Positions 16,225-25,726 are shown, counted from the stretch's first letter. The stretch: DNA of 64,000 nt from Tolypothrix sp. NIES-4075 (GCF_002218085.1 NZ_BDUC01000009.1:186001-250000); one strand, 5' to 3'. The notes: generated from the sequence alone by a model not told the origin. Translations and numbers: made by a program.

Positions 16225-17709
16225 ATGAAGAAACTCAAAGCTTTGTTATTTACGGTGCTGTTTGCGGCAATGCTGGCTATTAGCGTCGTTACGAGTTACA
16301 GTAATCCTCTACAAGCTTCGTCTGTGGGGAAAGACACGCTGACGTTGATTACCTCACCCGATTATCCTCCCTACGAGTATTACGACACCAAAGGAGGCGA
16401 TCGCAAAATTATTGGCTTTGATGTTGATATTGCGAATACTATTGCCAAACAACTCGGATTTCAACTTAAGGTGATGGAGTCGGATTTCAACGGCTTAATT
16501 CCCGCACTGCAAGCAAATCGGGCTGATTTTGTCATGGCTGGGATGACTCCCACCCCAGAACGCAAGAAAAACGCCGATTTCTCGATTATCTATTACGAAG
16601 CCAAAGATACGATTGTCGCGCCGAAAAGTAGCAACCTGAAGCAACCGCAAGACCTTGCAGGTAAAAGAGTCGGTGTCCAATTGGGGACAATTCAGGAAAC
16701 AAACGCCAAGAAAATTGCCCAAAAAGTTACAGGTGTCCAGTTAAAACAACTCAACAAAGTGCCGGAAGCAATTCAAGAAATTAAATCGCGGCGAATTGAT
16801 GCGGCTATTGTTGAGGATACCGTGGCGAAGGGATTCGCGCAAGCTAATCCAGATTTAGAATTTAATCTAATTCCTTCAGAGGAGGGAAGTGGATCGGCGA
16901 TCGCTTTCCCGAAAAACTCTGCTTTAGTTGAACCTTTCAACAAAGTTCTTCAGCAAATGAAGGATAAAGGTGAAATACAACAATTAGCAACCAAATGGTT
17001 TTCTCAAAACACTGCTGCATCCTCATCAGCACCCGCACCCAAAACCGGACTGAATCTCGACTTTAGCAGAATCATTCCCGACATTCCCTTTATTCTTCAG
17101 GGAATACCTTTAACTCTTTTGTTCACTTTATTATCAGTATTTTTAGGTTTAATTTGGGGGACTGTATTATCCTTATTTAAAATTGCCGACATCAAGCCGC
17201 TGACTTTATTTGCTAATGCCTACACTTCTGTATTTCGAGGCACTCCGCTGCTTTTACAATTGGCTTTAGTTTACTACGCAACGCCTCAACTTACAGGTTA
17301 TGATATTTCCGCATTGCAGGCGGCTGTGTTAACTTTTACCCTCAACTCTGGCGCGTACATGTCAGAAACTATTCGCGGAGGAATTCAAGCAGTAGATAAA
17401 GGACAAAGTGAAGCAGCGATGTCAATGGGTGTTTCTTATTGGTTGATGATGTGGGATGTAATTTTACCCCAAGCTTTAAAGAACATTTTACCAGCTTTGG
17501 TGAATGAAACTATCGGACTATTAAAAGATTCGGCATTGGTGTCAACAATTGGTGTGGTGGAAATTTTACGCAGCGCTCAAATTATCGGCGCAAATAAATA
17601 TATCTACTTTGAGCCGTTGTTGTTTGCAGGATTGATTTACTATGTTTTAGTCATGGGTTTGACTTTCGGTGCTTCCGCTTTAGAAACAAGATTAAGGCGA
17701 AGTGAGTAA
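16225..17709 (+). CDS. bgtB: Basic amino acid/glutamine ABC transporter, fused binding protein and permease (BgtB type)
   Basis: The 494-residue fusion has a signal segment (residues ~5-25), an extracytoplasmic solute-binding domain (~35-265; SPDYPPYEYYDTKGGDRKI, GFDVDIANTIAKQLGF, AGMTPTPERKK), a short linker rich in S, A and P, and a permease domain (~285-490) with about five helices and the EAA loop (GQSEAAMSMGVSYW...ILPQALKNILP). The fusion of GlnH- and GlnP-like parts is characteristic of BgtB in cyanobacteria, which with BgtA takes up basic amino acids and glutamine. The ATPase gene follows 87 bases later. A long repeat hairpin and a Yfr1-like RNA lie just upstream. Confidence 0.9.
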   Translation: MKKLKALLFTVLFAAMLAISVVTSYSNPLQASSVGKDTLTLITSPDYPPYEYYDTKGGDRKIIGFDVDIANTIAKQLGFQLKVMESDFNGLIPALQANRADFVMAGMTPTPERKKNADFSIIYYEAKDTIVAPKSSNLKQPQDLAGKRVGVQLGTIQETNAKKIAQKVTGVQLKQLNKVPEAIQEIKSRRIDAAIVEDTVAKGFAQANPDLEFNLIPSEEGSGSAIAFPKNSALVEPFNKVLQQMKDKGEIQQLATKWFSQNTAASSSAPAPKTGLNLDFSRIIPDIPFILQGIPLTLLFTLLSVFLGLIWGTVLSLFKIADIKPLTLFANAYTSVFRGTPLLLQLALVYYATPQLTGYDISALQAAVLTFTLNSGAYMSETIRGGIQAVDKGQSEAAMSMGVSYWLMMWDVILPQALKNILPALVNETIGLLKDSALVSTIGVVEILRSAQIIGANKYIYFEPLLFAGLIYYVLVMGLTFGASALETRLRRSE

Positions 17710-17712
17710 TTT

Positions 17713-17793
17713 CGTAGTGAGCGCTTCAGCGCTCTTTAAGACTATGAAAGCATTTAGGATATAAATTTTAATGGCTAAAGCCATTACTACGAA
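17713..17793. repeat. Two-hairpin dispersed element between bgtB and bgtA
   Basis: CGTAGTGAGCGCT-tc-AGCGCTC begins the element and ATGGCT-aa-AGCCATTACTACG ends it, with an AT-rich spacer. The outer CGTAGT/ACTACG is conserved but the second stem is GGCT/AGCC rather than GCGCT/AGCGC. Its position inside an operon could affect relative expression of the two genes. Confidence 0.75.
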
Positions 17794-17796
17794 AAT

Positions 17797-18531
17797 ATGA
17801 ATCAAGCTGTAATTCGCACGGAATTTTTATGTAAGTCTTTTGGGAAGCTCGATGTTCTGAAAGATATTTCGACGGAGATTTATCAGGGTGAAGTCGTTGC
17901 TATTCTTGGTCCTTCGGGTTCGGGTAAGTCTACTTTTCTACGATGTATGAATTTGCTGGAACGTCCGACGAAAGGACGAGTTTACTTTTATGAACAAGAA
18001 ATCACCAACTCTAAAACAAACATTCTCAAAGTTCGCTCTTCTTTGGTGATGGTGTTTCAACACTTTAATTTGTTTCCTCACATGACGGTGCTGCAAAATG
18101 TGACTTATGCACCGATTAAGGTGAAAAAAGTTGATAAGCAACAAGCAAAACAGAAAGGGTTAGAGTTACTTAGTAAAGTCGGTTTGGTAGAAAAAGCTGA
18201 TGTTTACCCATCTAAATTATCTGGAGGACAAAAACAACGAGTTGCGATCGCTCGCGCTTTAGCAATGGAACCGCAGATGATTTTGTTCGATGAACCAACC
18301 TCAGCTTTAGATCCAGAAATGGTCAAAGATGTATTGGACGTGATGAAAGGTTTAGCACAATCAGAAATCACGATGGCGATTGTAACTCATGAAATGGGAT
18401 TCGCTAGAGAAGTAGCCAGTCGAATTATGTTTCTCGATCAAGGAACTCTCGCAGAAGATACCACACCAAGCGAATTTTTCCAAAATCCGCAATGCGATCG
18501 CGCAAAGCAATTTCTCGAAAAAATGCTGTAA
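17797..18531 (+). CDS. bgtA: Amino acid ABC transporter ATP-binding protein (BgtA/GlnQ type)
   Basis: The 244-residue ABC ATPase has Walker A GPSGSGKST (~35), Q-loop VFQHFNLFPHMTVLQN, signature LSGGQKQRVAIARAL, Walker B MILFDEPTSALDPE and the switch histidine in IVTHEMGFA. The FNLFPH and EMVKDVLDVM features are typical of the polar amino acid group (HisP/GlnQ). It would power the BgtB permease encoded immediately upstream. Full family length and all catalytic residues are present. It may also serve other amino acid permeases, as BgtA does in other cyanobacteria (family knowledge). Confidence 0.92.
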   Translation: MNQAVIRTEFLCKSFGKLDVLKDISTEIYQGEVVAILGPSGSGKSTFLRCMNLLERPTKGRVYFYEQEITNSKTNILKVRSSLVMVFQHFNLFPHMTVLQNVTYAPIKVKKVDKQQAKQKGLELLSKVGLVEKADVYPSKLSGGQKQRVAIARALAMEPQMILFDEPTSALDPEMVKDVLDVMKGLAQSEITMAIVTHEMGFAREVASRIMFLDQGTLAEDTTPSEFFQNPQCDRAKQFLEKML

Positions 18532-18599
18532 TCTTCCTTATGGCGCAAACAAAGTAAACTATTAATTATACGACGAAAGCGCAAAAACTCTCTTAAACT

Positions 18600-18642
18600 C
18601 TTATTCCTTGGCGCCCTTGGCGTCTTGGCGGTTCGTTAAATT
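18600..18642. repeat. Dispersed repeat ending CTTGGCGGTTCGTTAAA (copy 1)
   Basis: The sequence TTGGCGCCCTTGGCG...CTTGGCGGTTCGTTAAA recurs near 22740-22776 with few changes. It is a repeat found in cyanobacterial intergenic DNA. Here it lies upstream of a plsC-like gene. Confidence 0.65.
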
Positions 18643-18719
18643 GATTCAATCGCCAAACATCGATTTTCACCAGTCTCCTCTCGACAGCTCGCATTAAATT
18701 CTAATCTGAGAATAGAGAA

Positions 18720-19640
18720 ATGAAATCCACCTCACAGGAACAGCCAATTTCTCATCCACCACTGACAAAAGCAACAATTCAACGAGCAAAAGAGGGTGTT
18801 GCTTACGCACGCAACGATCGCGCTAATAATGCGATCGCCGAAGCGCTAATGTCAGCAGAAGCTGGTGCAGAGGAGAAAATCAGCGGTGAGGTGCGACGAA
18901 AAGTGTTGCGAACTATAATTCACACTCTTTTTCAAATTAAAGTTGAATTTCCCGAACGCATTCCTCAAACACCCGCGCTAATTGCAGCTAATCATCTCAA
19001 CCACATCGATCCATTTCTCCTACTATCAGAGTTGCCTGCAAACCCCTACTACCATATTTTGGGCGATGCCCGCACACTTTACAACAATTGGTGGAAACGT
19101 TTATTTCTACGTTTAGCTAAAGGAGTTATTCCCCTAGAACGTATTTGGAAAGAAGAAATTGCAGTGATTTCAGGTGCAAAAGCAGGACGTTCAGATTTAG
19201 CTCAATTGGCAGATGATATTCAACAACATGTCCCTCAAGGCAATTCTATAGAGACACTGCGACGTTTAGATCGCATCGTTCAAGGCATTTTTGCTTGTGG
19301 AGATGGAATTATTTTGTTTCCAGAGGGGAGACTTGGCAGCGTTGAAGGTGAATTGCAATTACCCCTCAAGCGTGGTGCAGCAATTTATGCTTTACGTTCT
19401 GGGACACCGATTGTACCTGTAGCGCTCATCGGTAGTCAAGATTTGTATTTGAAGAAAGAATTAACTCTGCGTTTTGGTGAAGCGTTAATTTTTCCTGAAT
19501 CTCATCGACCAAAGTCGAAAGAAATACAAACAGTCTTGGATGAATTGCAAGCAGCGCTGCTTGCTTTGTTACCAAAAGATTATCATGAACCACAAGAACC
19601 AAAGTTATTACGTCACTTTTTGAATCGCATGTTTTGGTGA
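18720..19640 (+). CDS. 1-acyl-glycerol-phosphate acyltransferase (PlsC-like), long form
   Basis: The 306-residue protein has the acyltransferase motifs NHLNHIDPF (HX4D, catalytic, ~residue 92) and LFPEGRLGSVEGEL (~200). It should transfer an acyl chain to a lysophosphatidate-type acceptor at the membrane. Compared with the short PlsC protein at 55915 it has about 60 extra N-terminal residues and a longer insert (~125-190, containing AGRSDLAQLADDIQQHVPQG) between the two motifs. This is a diverged paralog whose acceptor may differ. It stands alone downstream of bgtA; the spacing of 188 bases includes a dispersed repeat, so it is probably a separate unit. Confidence 0.82.
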   Translation: MKSTSQEQPISHPPLTKATIQRAKEGVAYARNDRANNAIAEALMSAEAGAEEKISGEVRRKVLRTIIHTLFQIKVEFPERIPQTPALIAANHLNHIDPFLLLSELPANPYYHILGDARTLYNNWWKRLFLRLAKGVIPLERIWKEEIAVISGAKAGRSDLAQLADDIQQHVPQGNSIETLRRLDRIVQGIFACGDGIILFPEGRLGSVEGELQLPLKRGAAIYALRSGTPIVPVALIGSQDLYLKKELTLRFGEALIFPESHRPKSKEIQTVLDELQAALLALLPKDYHEPQEPKLLRHFLNRMFW

Positions 19641-19650
19641 AATTTACCGT

Positions 19651-19733
19651 AGTGAGGACTTTAATCCTCATCATATTATGAAATAAGCACTCTTTGTATC
19701 TAGGATATAAAGCACTCTCCGTGCTTACTACGT
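19651..19733. repeat. Two-hairpin dispersed element between convergent genes
   Basis: CGTAGTGAGGACT-ttaa-TCCTCAT opens the element and AAGCACT-ctcc-GTGCTTACTACG closes it. Both stems differ from the GCGCT form yet stay self-complementary. The spacer is AT-rich. Confidence 0.7.
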
Positions 19734-19736
19734 GTT

Positions 19737-22409
19737 TTATCTTTTACAGCCAATATCTTCTAATAGACGCGCAATTAATGCTGTCCAACCGGTTTGATGA
19801 TTTGCTCCCAAACCGCACCCAGAATCGCCACAGAAGTACTCGTGATAGAGAATTAAATCGCGCCAATGAGGATCGTTAGCAAAGTATTGATTATCACCCT
19901 GCCAAGGGCAGCGACCTTGTTCATCAGGAATAAATATCTGGGTTAATCGCTTTTGCAGTTCGTCTCCTACTTGGGAGAGGTTCATCATTTGTCCGGAATT
20001 TGTCGGACATTCAACTTTTAAAGAGTCGCCGTAAAAGTGATAATAACGTTCTAAAGCTTCAATAAGCAGGTAATTTAAGGGAAACCAAATTGGTCCGCGC
20101 CAATTGGAATTGCCGCCAAAAAAGTTGCTGTTAGATTCTCCCGGAAGGTACTTGACACAATACTCTTGATGGTCAAATTTTAAGATATAAGGATGCTCTA
20201 AATGATGGCGAGACAAAGAGCGAATGCCATATTTAGAGAGAAATTCGGTTTCATCTAGCAAGTAGCGCAGTACTCTTTCTAAACGTTCTTGAGATGGAAT
20301 GGCTAATAACATGCGTCCGTGATTCTGCGCTTTTTTCATGCAGGAAATGTGCTGAGTTACGTCCTTGCGATTTTTGAGAAACCACTGCATTCGTTTAGAA
20401 AATCCTGGTAAACGCTCGATTAAATGAAAATCGATGGTTTCGACGGCAAAAAATAGCACAAGTCCGACAAGCGATCGCACTTTCAATGGTATACATTTAT
20501 CATCCACCTCAAGCTGATCGTAATAAAAGCCGTCTTCTTCGTCCCACAATCCAGTCCCACCGAGTCGATTCATTGCATCGGATATGCCGATGAAATGTTC
20601 AAAAAACTTCGATGCAATATCTTCATAAGCGGGGTCTTCATCAGCTAGTTCCAGCGCCATTGCCAGCATGGTTAAGCAGTAAAATGCCATCCAAGCGGTG
20701 CCGTCTGCTTGTTGAAGATTTCCTCCAGTGGGAAGCGGTTTGGATCGATCGAAAATTCCGATGTTATCCATCCCCAAAAAGCCACCGGAAAAGATATTTT
20801 TCCCGGTAGTATCTTTACGGTTCACCCACCAAGTAAAGTTTACCAACAATTTTTGGAAGACACGCACCAAAAAAGTGCGATCGCGCTTACCCTTACAAGC
20901 AGTAATTTTATAAACACGCCAACAAGCCCAAGGCAATACTGGCGGATTTGTCGCCGAAAAGTCAAATTCGTAAGCTGGTATTTGTCCGTTGGGATGCATA
21001 TACCATTCCCGCAGAAACAAAATTAGTTGCTGTTTGGCAAACTCTGGATCGATTTTGGCAAAAGCGACAATTTGAAAGGCTGAATCCCAACTTGCATACC
21101 AAGGATACTCCCATTTGTCGGGCATGGAAATAATATCACGGTTGTAAAGTTCAGTCCAATCGACATTGCGCCGATTTTTTGGCTTTGGTGGTGGAGGTTG
21201 TGCCGGATCGCCTTCTAACCACTGCTTCACACCGTAATGATAAAATTGTTTTGACCACAGCAACCCTGCATAAGCTTGTCTTACTACTCGGTTTTCGTGT
21301 TCGCTAAGGTTGCAAGAAACGCGCTTTTGATAAAATTCTTCTGCTTCGTCGATGCGCTGTTGAAATATCCGCTCAAAATCTTCATCAAATGGGTGTTGTG
21401 GTGCTTCGTCTAAAGCAAATAGCCGCAACCTGATTGTAACTTCTTCCTTTGCTGGTATTTCTAGGTGGTAGTGTGCGGCTGCTTTTGTGCCCACCATTTC
21501 CGGATTGACAGCTTCTTTGACACCGCTGACAATATAATCGTGAAAAGCATCTTTAACGTAAGGGCTAGAATTTTCAGCCGCGTTAAACAACTTTACCGCG
21601 TTTGTCTCGTTGTCAGTAAACAGAAATTTAGGCGGATCGCTACCTAAAAACGGTTCAACTGCAAGATGAAATTTGCCCAAAGTTTCCTGATCGAGCAAAA
21701 GTTCCCCATCTTTTTTATACTCGATGCTGGGTTTTGACCAATAACTCTCGCCCGTGCGACCCCAAGACCAACTATTTTTAAACCAGATTGTGGGTAAAAT
21801 GTCAAGTTTAGCCGTTTGTGATGCGCGATTGGCAACGGTGATTTTAATTAAGATATCGTTGGGACTGGCTTTAGCGTATTCCGCAAAAACGTCAAAGTAG
21901 CGATTTTCAGCAAAAATGCCTGTATCGACAAGTTCAAATTCTGATTTATCTTGACTGCGCTGCTGGTTTTCTTCAATTAAGCGCGTGTAGGGAAACTCGC
22001 TTTGGGGATACTTATAATTAGCTTTTAAATAAGAATGAGTCGGTGTTGAGTCGAGATAAAAGTAATATTCTTTAACATCTTCCCCGTGATTTCCCTGACT
22101 GTTGGTCAACCCGAAAATGCGTTCTTTAAGAATTGGGTCGCATCCATTCCACAAAGCCAGGGCAAAACAAAGACGACCTTCGCGATCGCATATTCCCAAA
22201 AGTCCATCCTCCCCCCAACGGTAAGCGCGACTGCGTGCGTCTTCGTGGGGAAAGTAATCCCAGTTAGAACCATCCTCCGAATAGTCTTCGCGCACGGTTC
22301 CCCACTGTCTTTCTGCTAAATACGGTCCCCAGCGCTTCCAATTTTTATCTCGTCGTGCATCTTCCCCAAGGCGTATTTCTTCAGCATCAAGATTGTCGTT
22401 GCAGTTCAT
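19737..22409 (-). CDS. GH63-type glycoside hydrolase (paralog A)
   Basis: The 890-residue enzyme begins with a long N-terminal beta domain (QWGTVREDYS...FPHEDARSRAYRWGEDG) and has an (alpha/alpha)6 catalytic domain from about residue 420. Recognisable blocks are WEYPWYASWDSAFQ, YMHPNGQIPAYEFDF, GGFLGMDNIGIFDRS, GNSNWRGPIWFPLNYLL and GANHQTGWTALIARLLED. These are typical of bacterial GH63 alpha-glucosidase-like proteins (the group containing YgjK and mannosyl/glucosylglycerate hydrolases). No signal peptide is present, so it probably acts on a cytoplasmic glucoside such as a compatible solute or oligosaccharide; this is inferred. A close paralog lies upstream on the same strand (22961-25675). 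Confidence 0.85.
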   Translation of the reverse strand: MNCNDNLDAEEIRLGEDARRDKNWKRWGPYLAERQWGTVREDYSEDGSNWDYFPHEDARSRAYRWGEDGLLGICDREGRLCFALALWNGCDPILKERIFGLTNSQGNHGEDVKEYYFYLDSTPTHSYLKANYKYPQSEFPYTRLIEENQQRSQDKSEFELVDTGIFAENRYFDVFAEYAKASPNDILIKITVANRASQTAKLDILPTIWFKNSWSWGRTGESYWSKPSIEYKKDGELLLDQETLGKFHLAVEPFLGSDPPKFLFTDNETNAVKLFNAAENSSPYVKDAFHDYIVSGVKEAVNPEMVGTKAAAHYHLEIPAKEEVTIRLRLFALDEAPQHPFDEDFERIFQQRIDEAEEFYQKRVSCNLSEHENRVVRQAYAGLLWSKQFYHYGVKQWLEGDPAQPPPPKPKNRRNVDWTELYNRDIISMPDKWEYPWYASWDSAFQIVAFAKIDPEFAKQQLILFLREWYMHPNGQIPAYEFDFSATNPPVLPWACWRVYKITACKGKRDRTFLVRVFQKLLVNFTWWVNRKDTTGKNIFSGGFLGMDNIGIFDRSKPLPTGGNLQQADGTAWMAFYCLTMLAMALELADEDPAYEDIASKFFEHFIGISDAMNRLGGTGLWDEEDGFYYDQLEVDDKCIPLKVRSLVGLVLFFAVETIDFHLIERLPGFSKRMQWFLKNRKDVTQHISCMKKAQNHGRMLLAIPSQERLERVLRYLLDETEFLSKYGIRSLSRHHLEHPYILKFDHQEYCVKYLPGESNSNFFGGNSNWRGPIWFPLNYLLIEALERYYHFYGDSLKVECPTNSGQMMNLSQVGDELQKRLTQIFIPDEQGRCPWQGDNQYFANDPHWRDLILYHEYFCGDSGCGLGANHQTGWTALIARLLEDIGCKR

Positions 22410-22521
22410 CGATTAAGTGGCGAATAATTGCTCTTATTTCTCCAAGTTTGCTTCATCGTTGAGTGTTTTTGTATCTTGCGCGAGTATTAGAACTCGAAGT
22501 TTCAGGTTCTGAACTCGGAAG

Positions 22522-22647
22522 TTGAGCTTCTGAAGGTGAACGTTGAGCTTCTGAGGGTGAACGTTGAGCTTCTGAGGATGAACGTTGAGCTTCTGAAGGT
22601 GAACGTTGAGCTTCTGAGGGTGAACGTTGAGCTTCTGAGGGTGAAGT
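22522..22647. repeat. Six copies of a 21-bp tandem repeat
   Basis: The unit is TTGAGCTTCTGAGGGTGAACG, with AAGG/GGGG/AGGA variation in the middle. It is repeated without gaps six times, the last one diverged. The period is a multiple of three, so both strands show repetitive open frames, but no promoter or ribosome site supports a gene. It lies between the two GH63 genes. Confidence 0.85.
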
Positions 22648-22709
22648 TTCATGTTCGGAACACGAAGTTTCATGTTCTGAACGCGATCGCCGAATATTAC
22701 TTTCATCAG

Positions 22710-22957
22710 GAGTGTAAAATACCTATCTTCTTTATCTTCTTCCTTTGCGTCCTTGGCGCCTTGGCGGTTCGTTAAACATCGTATTATCTCACGTCTGTAG
22801 AATCTGGTAGGGTGCGTTATGGACGGAACGTCCTAACGCACCGAAAATCTACGATGGTGCGATCTTCCTACGGCATAACACAACGCCAGATGCTACAACG
22901 GAGGGAACCTCCGCAACGCACTGGCTCCCCTACAAAACTGAGCAGTCGCAGCGATAA
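22710..22957. other. Repeat cluster between the GH63 paralogs
   Basis: The stretch holds copy 2 of the CTTGGCGGTTCGTTAAA repeat (~22740-22776), a TAGGGTGCGTTATGGACGG...TAACGCACC inverted repeat (~22808-22840) and a reverse-oriented GC-rich element (~22868-22930, CAACGCCAGATGCTACAACG ... GCAACGCACTGGCTCCCC). No gene is seen. Confidence 0.65.
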
Positions 22958-22960
22958 ATC

Positions 22961-25675
22961 TTACTTTACTGCTAAAGGTTTTACCATTGTTTCCTTAGAT
23001 TCCGGCACTTTTTTCTCTCCACATTCCTGAATGAGTTTAACAACTAAACCTGTCCAACCGGTTTGATGAGAAGCACCCAAACCTGCACCGTTATCACCAT
23101 GAAAATACTCATTGAAAAGAATTAAATCCCGCCAATGCGGGTCAGTTTGAAACTTTTCTACTCCACCATTAAAAGGTCGTCGTCCTGAAGCATCTCGTAA
23201 GAAGATTTTTGTTAACCTTTGAGACAATTCAGCCGCGACTTCCGATAGCGTCATCATTTGACCGGAATTAGTGGGACACTCGACTTGGAAATCATCTCCT
23301 AAATAATGATGAAACCTTTGCAACGATTCAATGATTAAATAATTTATAGGAAACCAAATTGGTCCGCGCCAATTGGAGTTACCACCAAACATGCCGGTAG
23401 TAGATTCCGCAGGTTCATAATCTACGCGATACTGTTGGTTGTTGACTTCCAGAATGTACGGTTGCAAGGCGTGAATTTTGGAAACTGAACGGATACCATA
23501 AGTTCCGAGAAACTCATTTTCATCTAGCATTTTGTGCAGGATATATCGAAGTTTATTTTGTTCTTCGCTACCCCCAGGTGGTTTGAAGCAAATCGCCAAC
23601 AGTCTTTTAGCACCGATGCCTGGTGTTTGCATACAAGCAACATTTTCTCGCAATTCCGGGCGATTGTGAATAAACCATTCCATCCGCTTTTTAAAGCCAT
23701 GAAATTGCTCTAAAGTTTCTGGTAGTAAAGTTGTAACTGCAAATAATGGAATTATCCCCACAAGCGATCGCACTTTCAGCGGACACTGGCGATCGTCAGG
23801 AAAATGCAGCGCGTCATAGTAAAAGCGATCAGCTTCATCCCACAAAGCTATTTCTTTATCACCAATACCGTTCATCGCATCAGCAATGCGAAGAAAATGC
23901 TCAAAGAACTTACTAGCAATATCTTCATAAGTTATATCTTCTTTTGCTAGTTCCAAAGCAATTGTCAGCATGTTCAAAGAATACATCCCCATCCAACTTG
24001 TACCATCTGCTTGTTCCAGATATCCACCCGTTGGTAGTTGCGAACTGCGGTCAAAAACGCCAATATTATCTAAACCCAGAAAACCACCTTGAAAGATATT
24101 TTTGCCTTCAATATCCTTACGATTCACCCACCAAGTAAAATTCATTAACAATTTTTGAAAGACTCTTTCCAAAAATTGTTTATCTCCACATCCATAAACT
24201 TTTTCCTCAATCTTATAAACTTGCCAAGCAGCCCAAGCATGAACTGGTGGATTAACATCACCAAAAGCCCATTCATAAGCTGGTAACTGCCCGTTAGGAT
24301 GCATGTACCATTCTCGTGTCAAACGCGAAAGTTGACGTTTGGCAAAGTCCGGGTCAATCATCGCAAAAGGTATGAGATGAAAAGCTAAATCCCAAGAAGC
24401 AAACCAGGGATATTCCCATTTATCTGGCATTGAAAGAACATCATTATTAAATACATGAATCCAATCACTGTTTCTACCATGTAAGCGGGAAGCTGGAGGT
24501 GGTGGTTCCGCAGGATCTCCTTTTAGCCAATCTTCGATAACATAATAATAAAATTGCTTGCTCCACAACATCCCCGCAAATGCTTGACGCTGGACATTGC
24601 GCTCATCATCTGATATAGGAAATGGGCAAATCCGATTGTAAAACTCGTCAGCTTCCGAAATACGATGTTGAAAGATTGTATCAAATTCAGTTGCAAAGGG
24701 AGCAGTTAAATTTGCTGAATCACTTAATCGCAACCGGACAATTTGAGTTGCCCCAGCATCAATTGATAATTCATAATGCGCTGAGGCTTTAGTACCGACT
24801 TTTTCCGGATTAACTGCTTGTTTAACACCGTTTACGAGATAATCATTAATACCGTCTTTGACGTAAGGGGAAGCATTACTAACACCAAATAATCTGCTAA
24901 AGTTGGTTTCGTTTTCTGTAAAAAGCAATTCGCTTGCACCGTCACAATATAACCATCGTTCACCTAGCGTTTTTTCCGAAGCTTCGATAACACTGAAATC
25001 GTTGCCAGATTTGCAAGCTTTCAAAACAGGCTTTTCTTTATCACTCCAAGACCAAGTATTGCGAAACCAAAGAGTAGGTAACAAATGTAAAGCTTTTGCT
25101 GATGAACCTCGGTTAGTGATGCTAATTTGAATTAGAATATCTTCTGGGGAATTTTTCGCGTATTCAACGAAAACATCAAAATAGCGGTCTTGGTCGAACA
25201 CACCCGTATCAATCAGTTCAAACTCTGGAGAAGAGCGATCGCGCTTTTGATTTTCTCCAACTAATTCACTGTAGGGAAATGCCGCTTGCGGATATTTGTA
25301 GAGATATTTCATGTAGGAGTGAGTGGGAGTATTGTCAAGATAAAAGTAATATTCTTTAACATCTTCCCCGTGATTGCCTTCATCTCCAGTTAAGCCAAAC
25401 ATTCGCTCCTTGAGAATAGGATCTGCATTATTCCAAAGAGCGATCGCAAAACACAATCTTTGGTGGTTATCAGAAATTCCCGCAATTCCATCTTCTCCCC
25501 AACGATACGCACGAGAACGTGCATGATCGTGAGGAAAAAATTTCCAAGCTGAACCATCCGAGCTGTAATCTTCACGCACAGTTCCCCACTGACGCTCACT
25601 CAAATAAGATCCCCAACGTTTCCAATAAGCAGTGCGATCGCGATCTGCTTGCAGTCTTCGTTCTTCAGCAGTCAT
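22961..25675 (-). CDS. GH63-type glycoside hydrolase (paralog B)
   Basis: The 904-residue protein is collinear with the 890-residue paralog downstream: QWGTVREDYSSDGSAW near the N-terminus, WEYPWFASWDLAFH, YMHPNGQLPAYEWAFGDVNPP, GGFLGLDNIGVFDRS, GNSNWRGPIWFPINYLI and GASHQTGWTGLVVKLI. In the third block it has YEWAF where paralog A has YEFDF, so substrate preference may differ. A C-terminal tail (KKVPESKETMVKPLAVK) is unique to it. No export signal is present. It may form an operon with the SDR gene upstream (52-base gap) that resembles glucose 1-dehydrogenase, which could oxidise released glucose; that link is inference. Confidence 0.85.
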   Translation of the reverse strand: MTAEERRLQADRDRTAYWKRWGSYLSERQWGTVREDYSSDGSAWKFFPHDHARSRAYRWGEDGIAGISDNHQRLCFAIALWNNADPILKERMFGLTGDEGNHGEDVKEYYFYLDNTPTHSYMKYLYKYPQAAFPYSELVGENQKRDRSSPEFELIDTGVFDQDRYFDVFVEYAKNSPEDILIQISITNRGSSAKALHLLPTLWFRNTWSWSDKEKPVLKACKSGNDFSVIEASEKTLGERWLYCDGASELLFTENETNFSRLFGVSNASPYVKDGINDYLVNGVKQAVNPEKVGTKASAHYELSIDAGATQIVRLRLSDSANLTAPFATEFDTIFQHRISEADEFYNRICPFPISDDERNVQRQAFAGMLWSKQFYYYVIEDWLKGDPAEPPPPASRLHGRNSDWIHVFNNDVLSMPDKWEYPWFASWDLAFHLIPFAMIDPDFAKRQLSRLTREWYMHPNGQLPAYEWAFGDVNPPVHAWAAWQVYKIEEKVYGCGDKQFLERVFQKLLMNFTWWVNRKDIEGKNIFQGGFLGLDNIGVFDRSSQLPTGGYLEQADGTSWMGMYSLNMLTIALELAKEDITYEDIASKFFEHFLRIADAMNGIGDKEIALWDEADRFYYDALHFPDDRQCPLKVRSLVGIIPLFAVTTLLPETLEQFHGFKKRMEWFIHNRPELRENVACMQTPGIGAKRLLAICFKPPGGSEEQNKLRYILHKMLDENEFLGTYGIRSVSKIHALQPYILEVNNQQYRVDYEPAESTTGMFGGNSNWRGPIWFPINYLIIESLQRFHHYLGDDFQVECPTNSGQMMTLSEVAAELSQRLTKIFLRDASGRRPFNGGVEKFQTDPHWRDLILFNEYFHGDNGAGLGASHQTGWTGLVVKLIQECGEKKVPESKETMVKPLAVK

Positions 25676-25726
25676 AACTTTACCTTTATTACATACGTAG
25701 TAAGCGCTGTCTTCGCTTAAAACAAA

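Noticed and set aside
22434..22706. Repetitive frames on both strands (LNVHPQK-type and NVELLR-type)
   Set aside because: The 21-bp repeat period keeps frames open by chance, and neither strand has translation signals.
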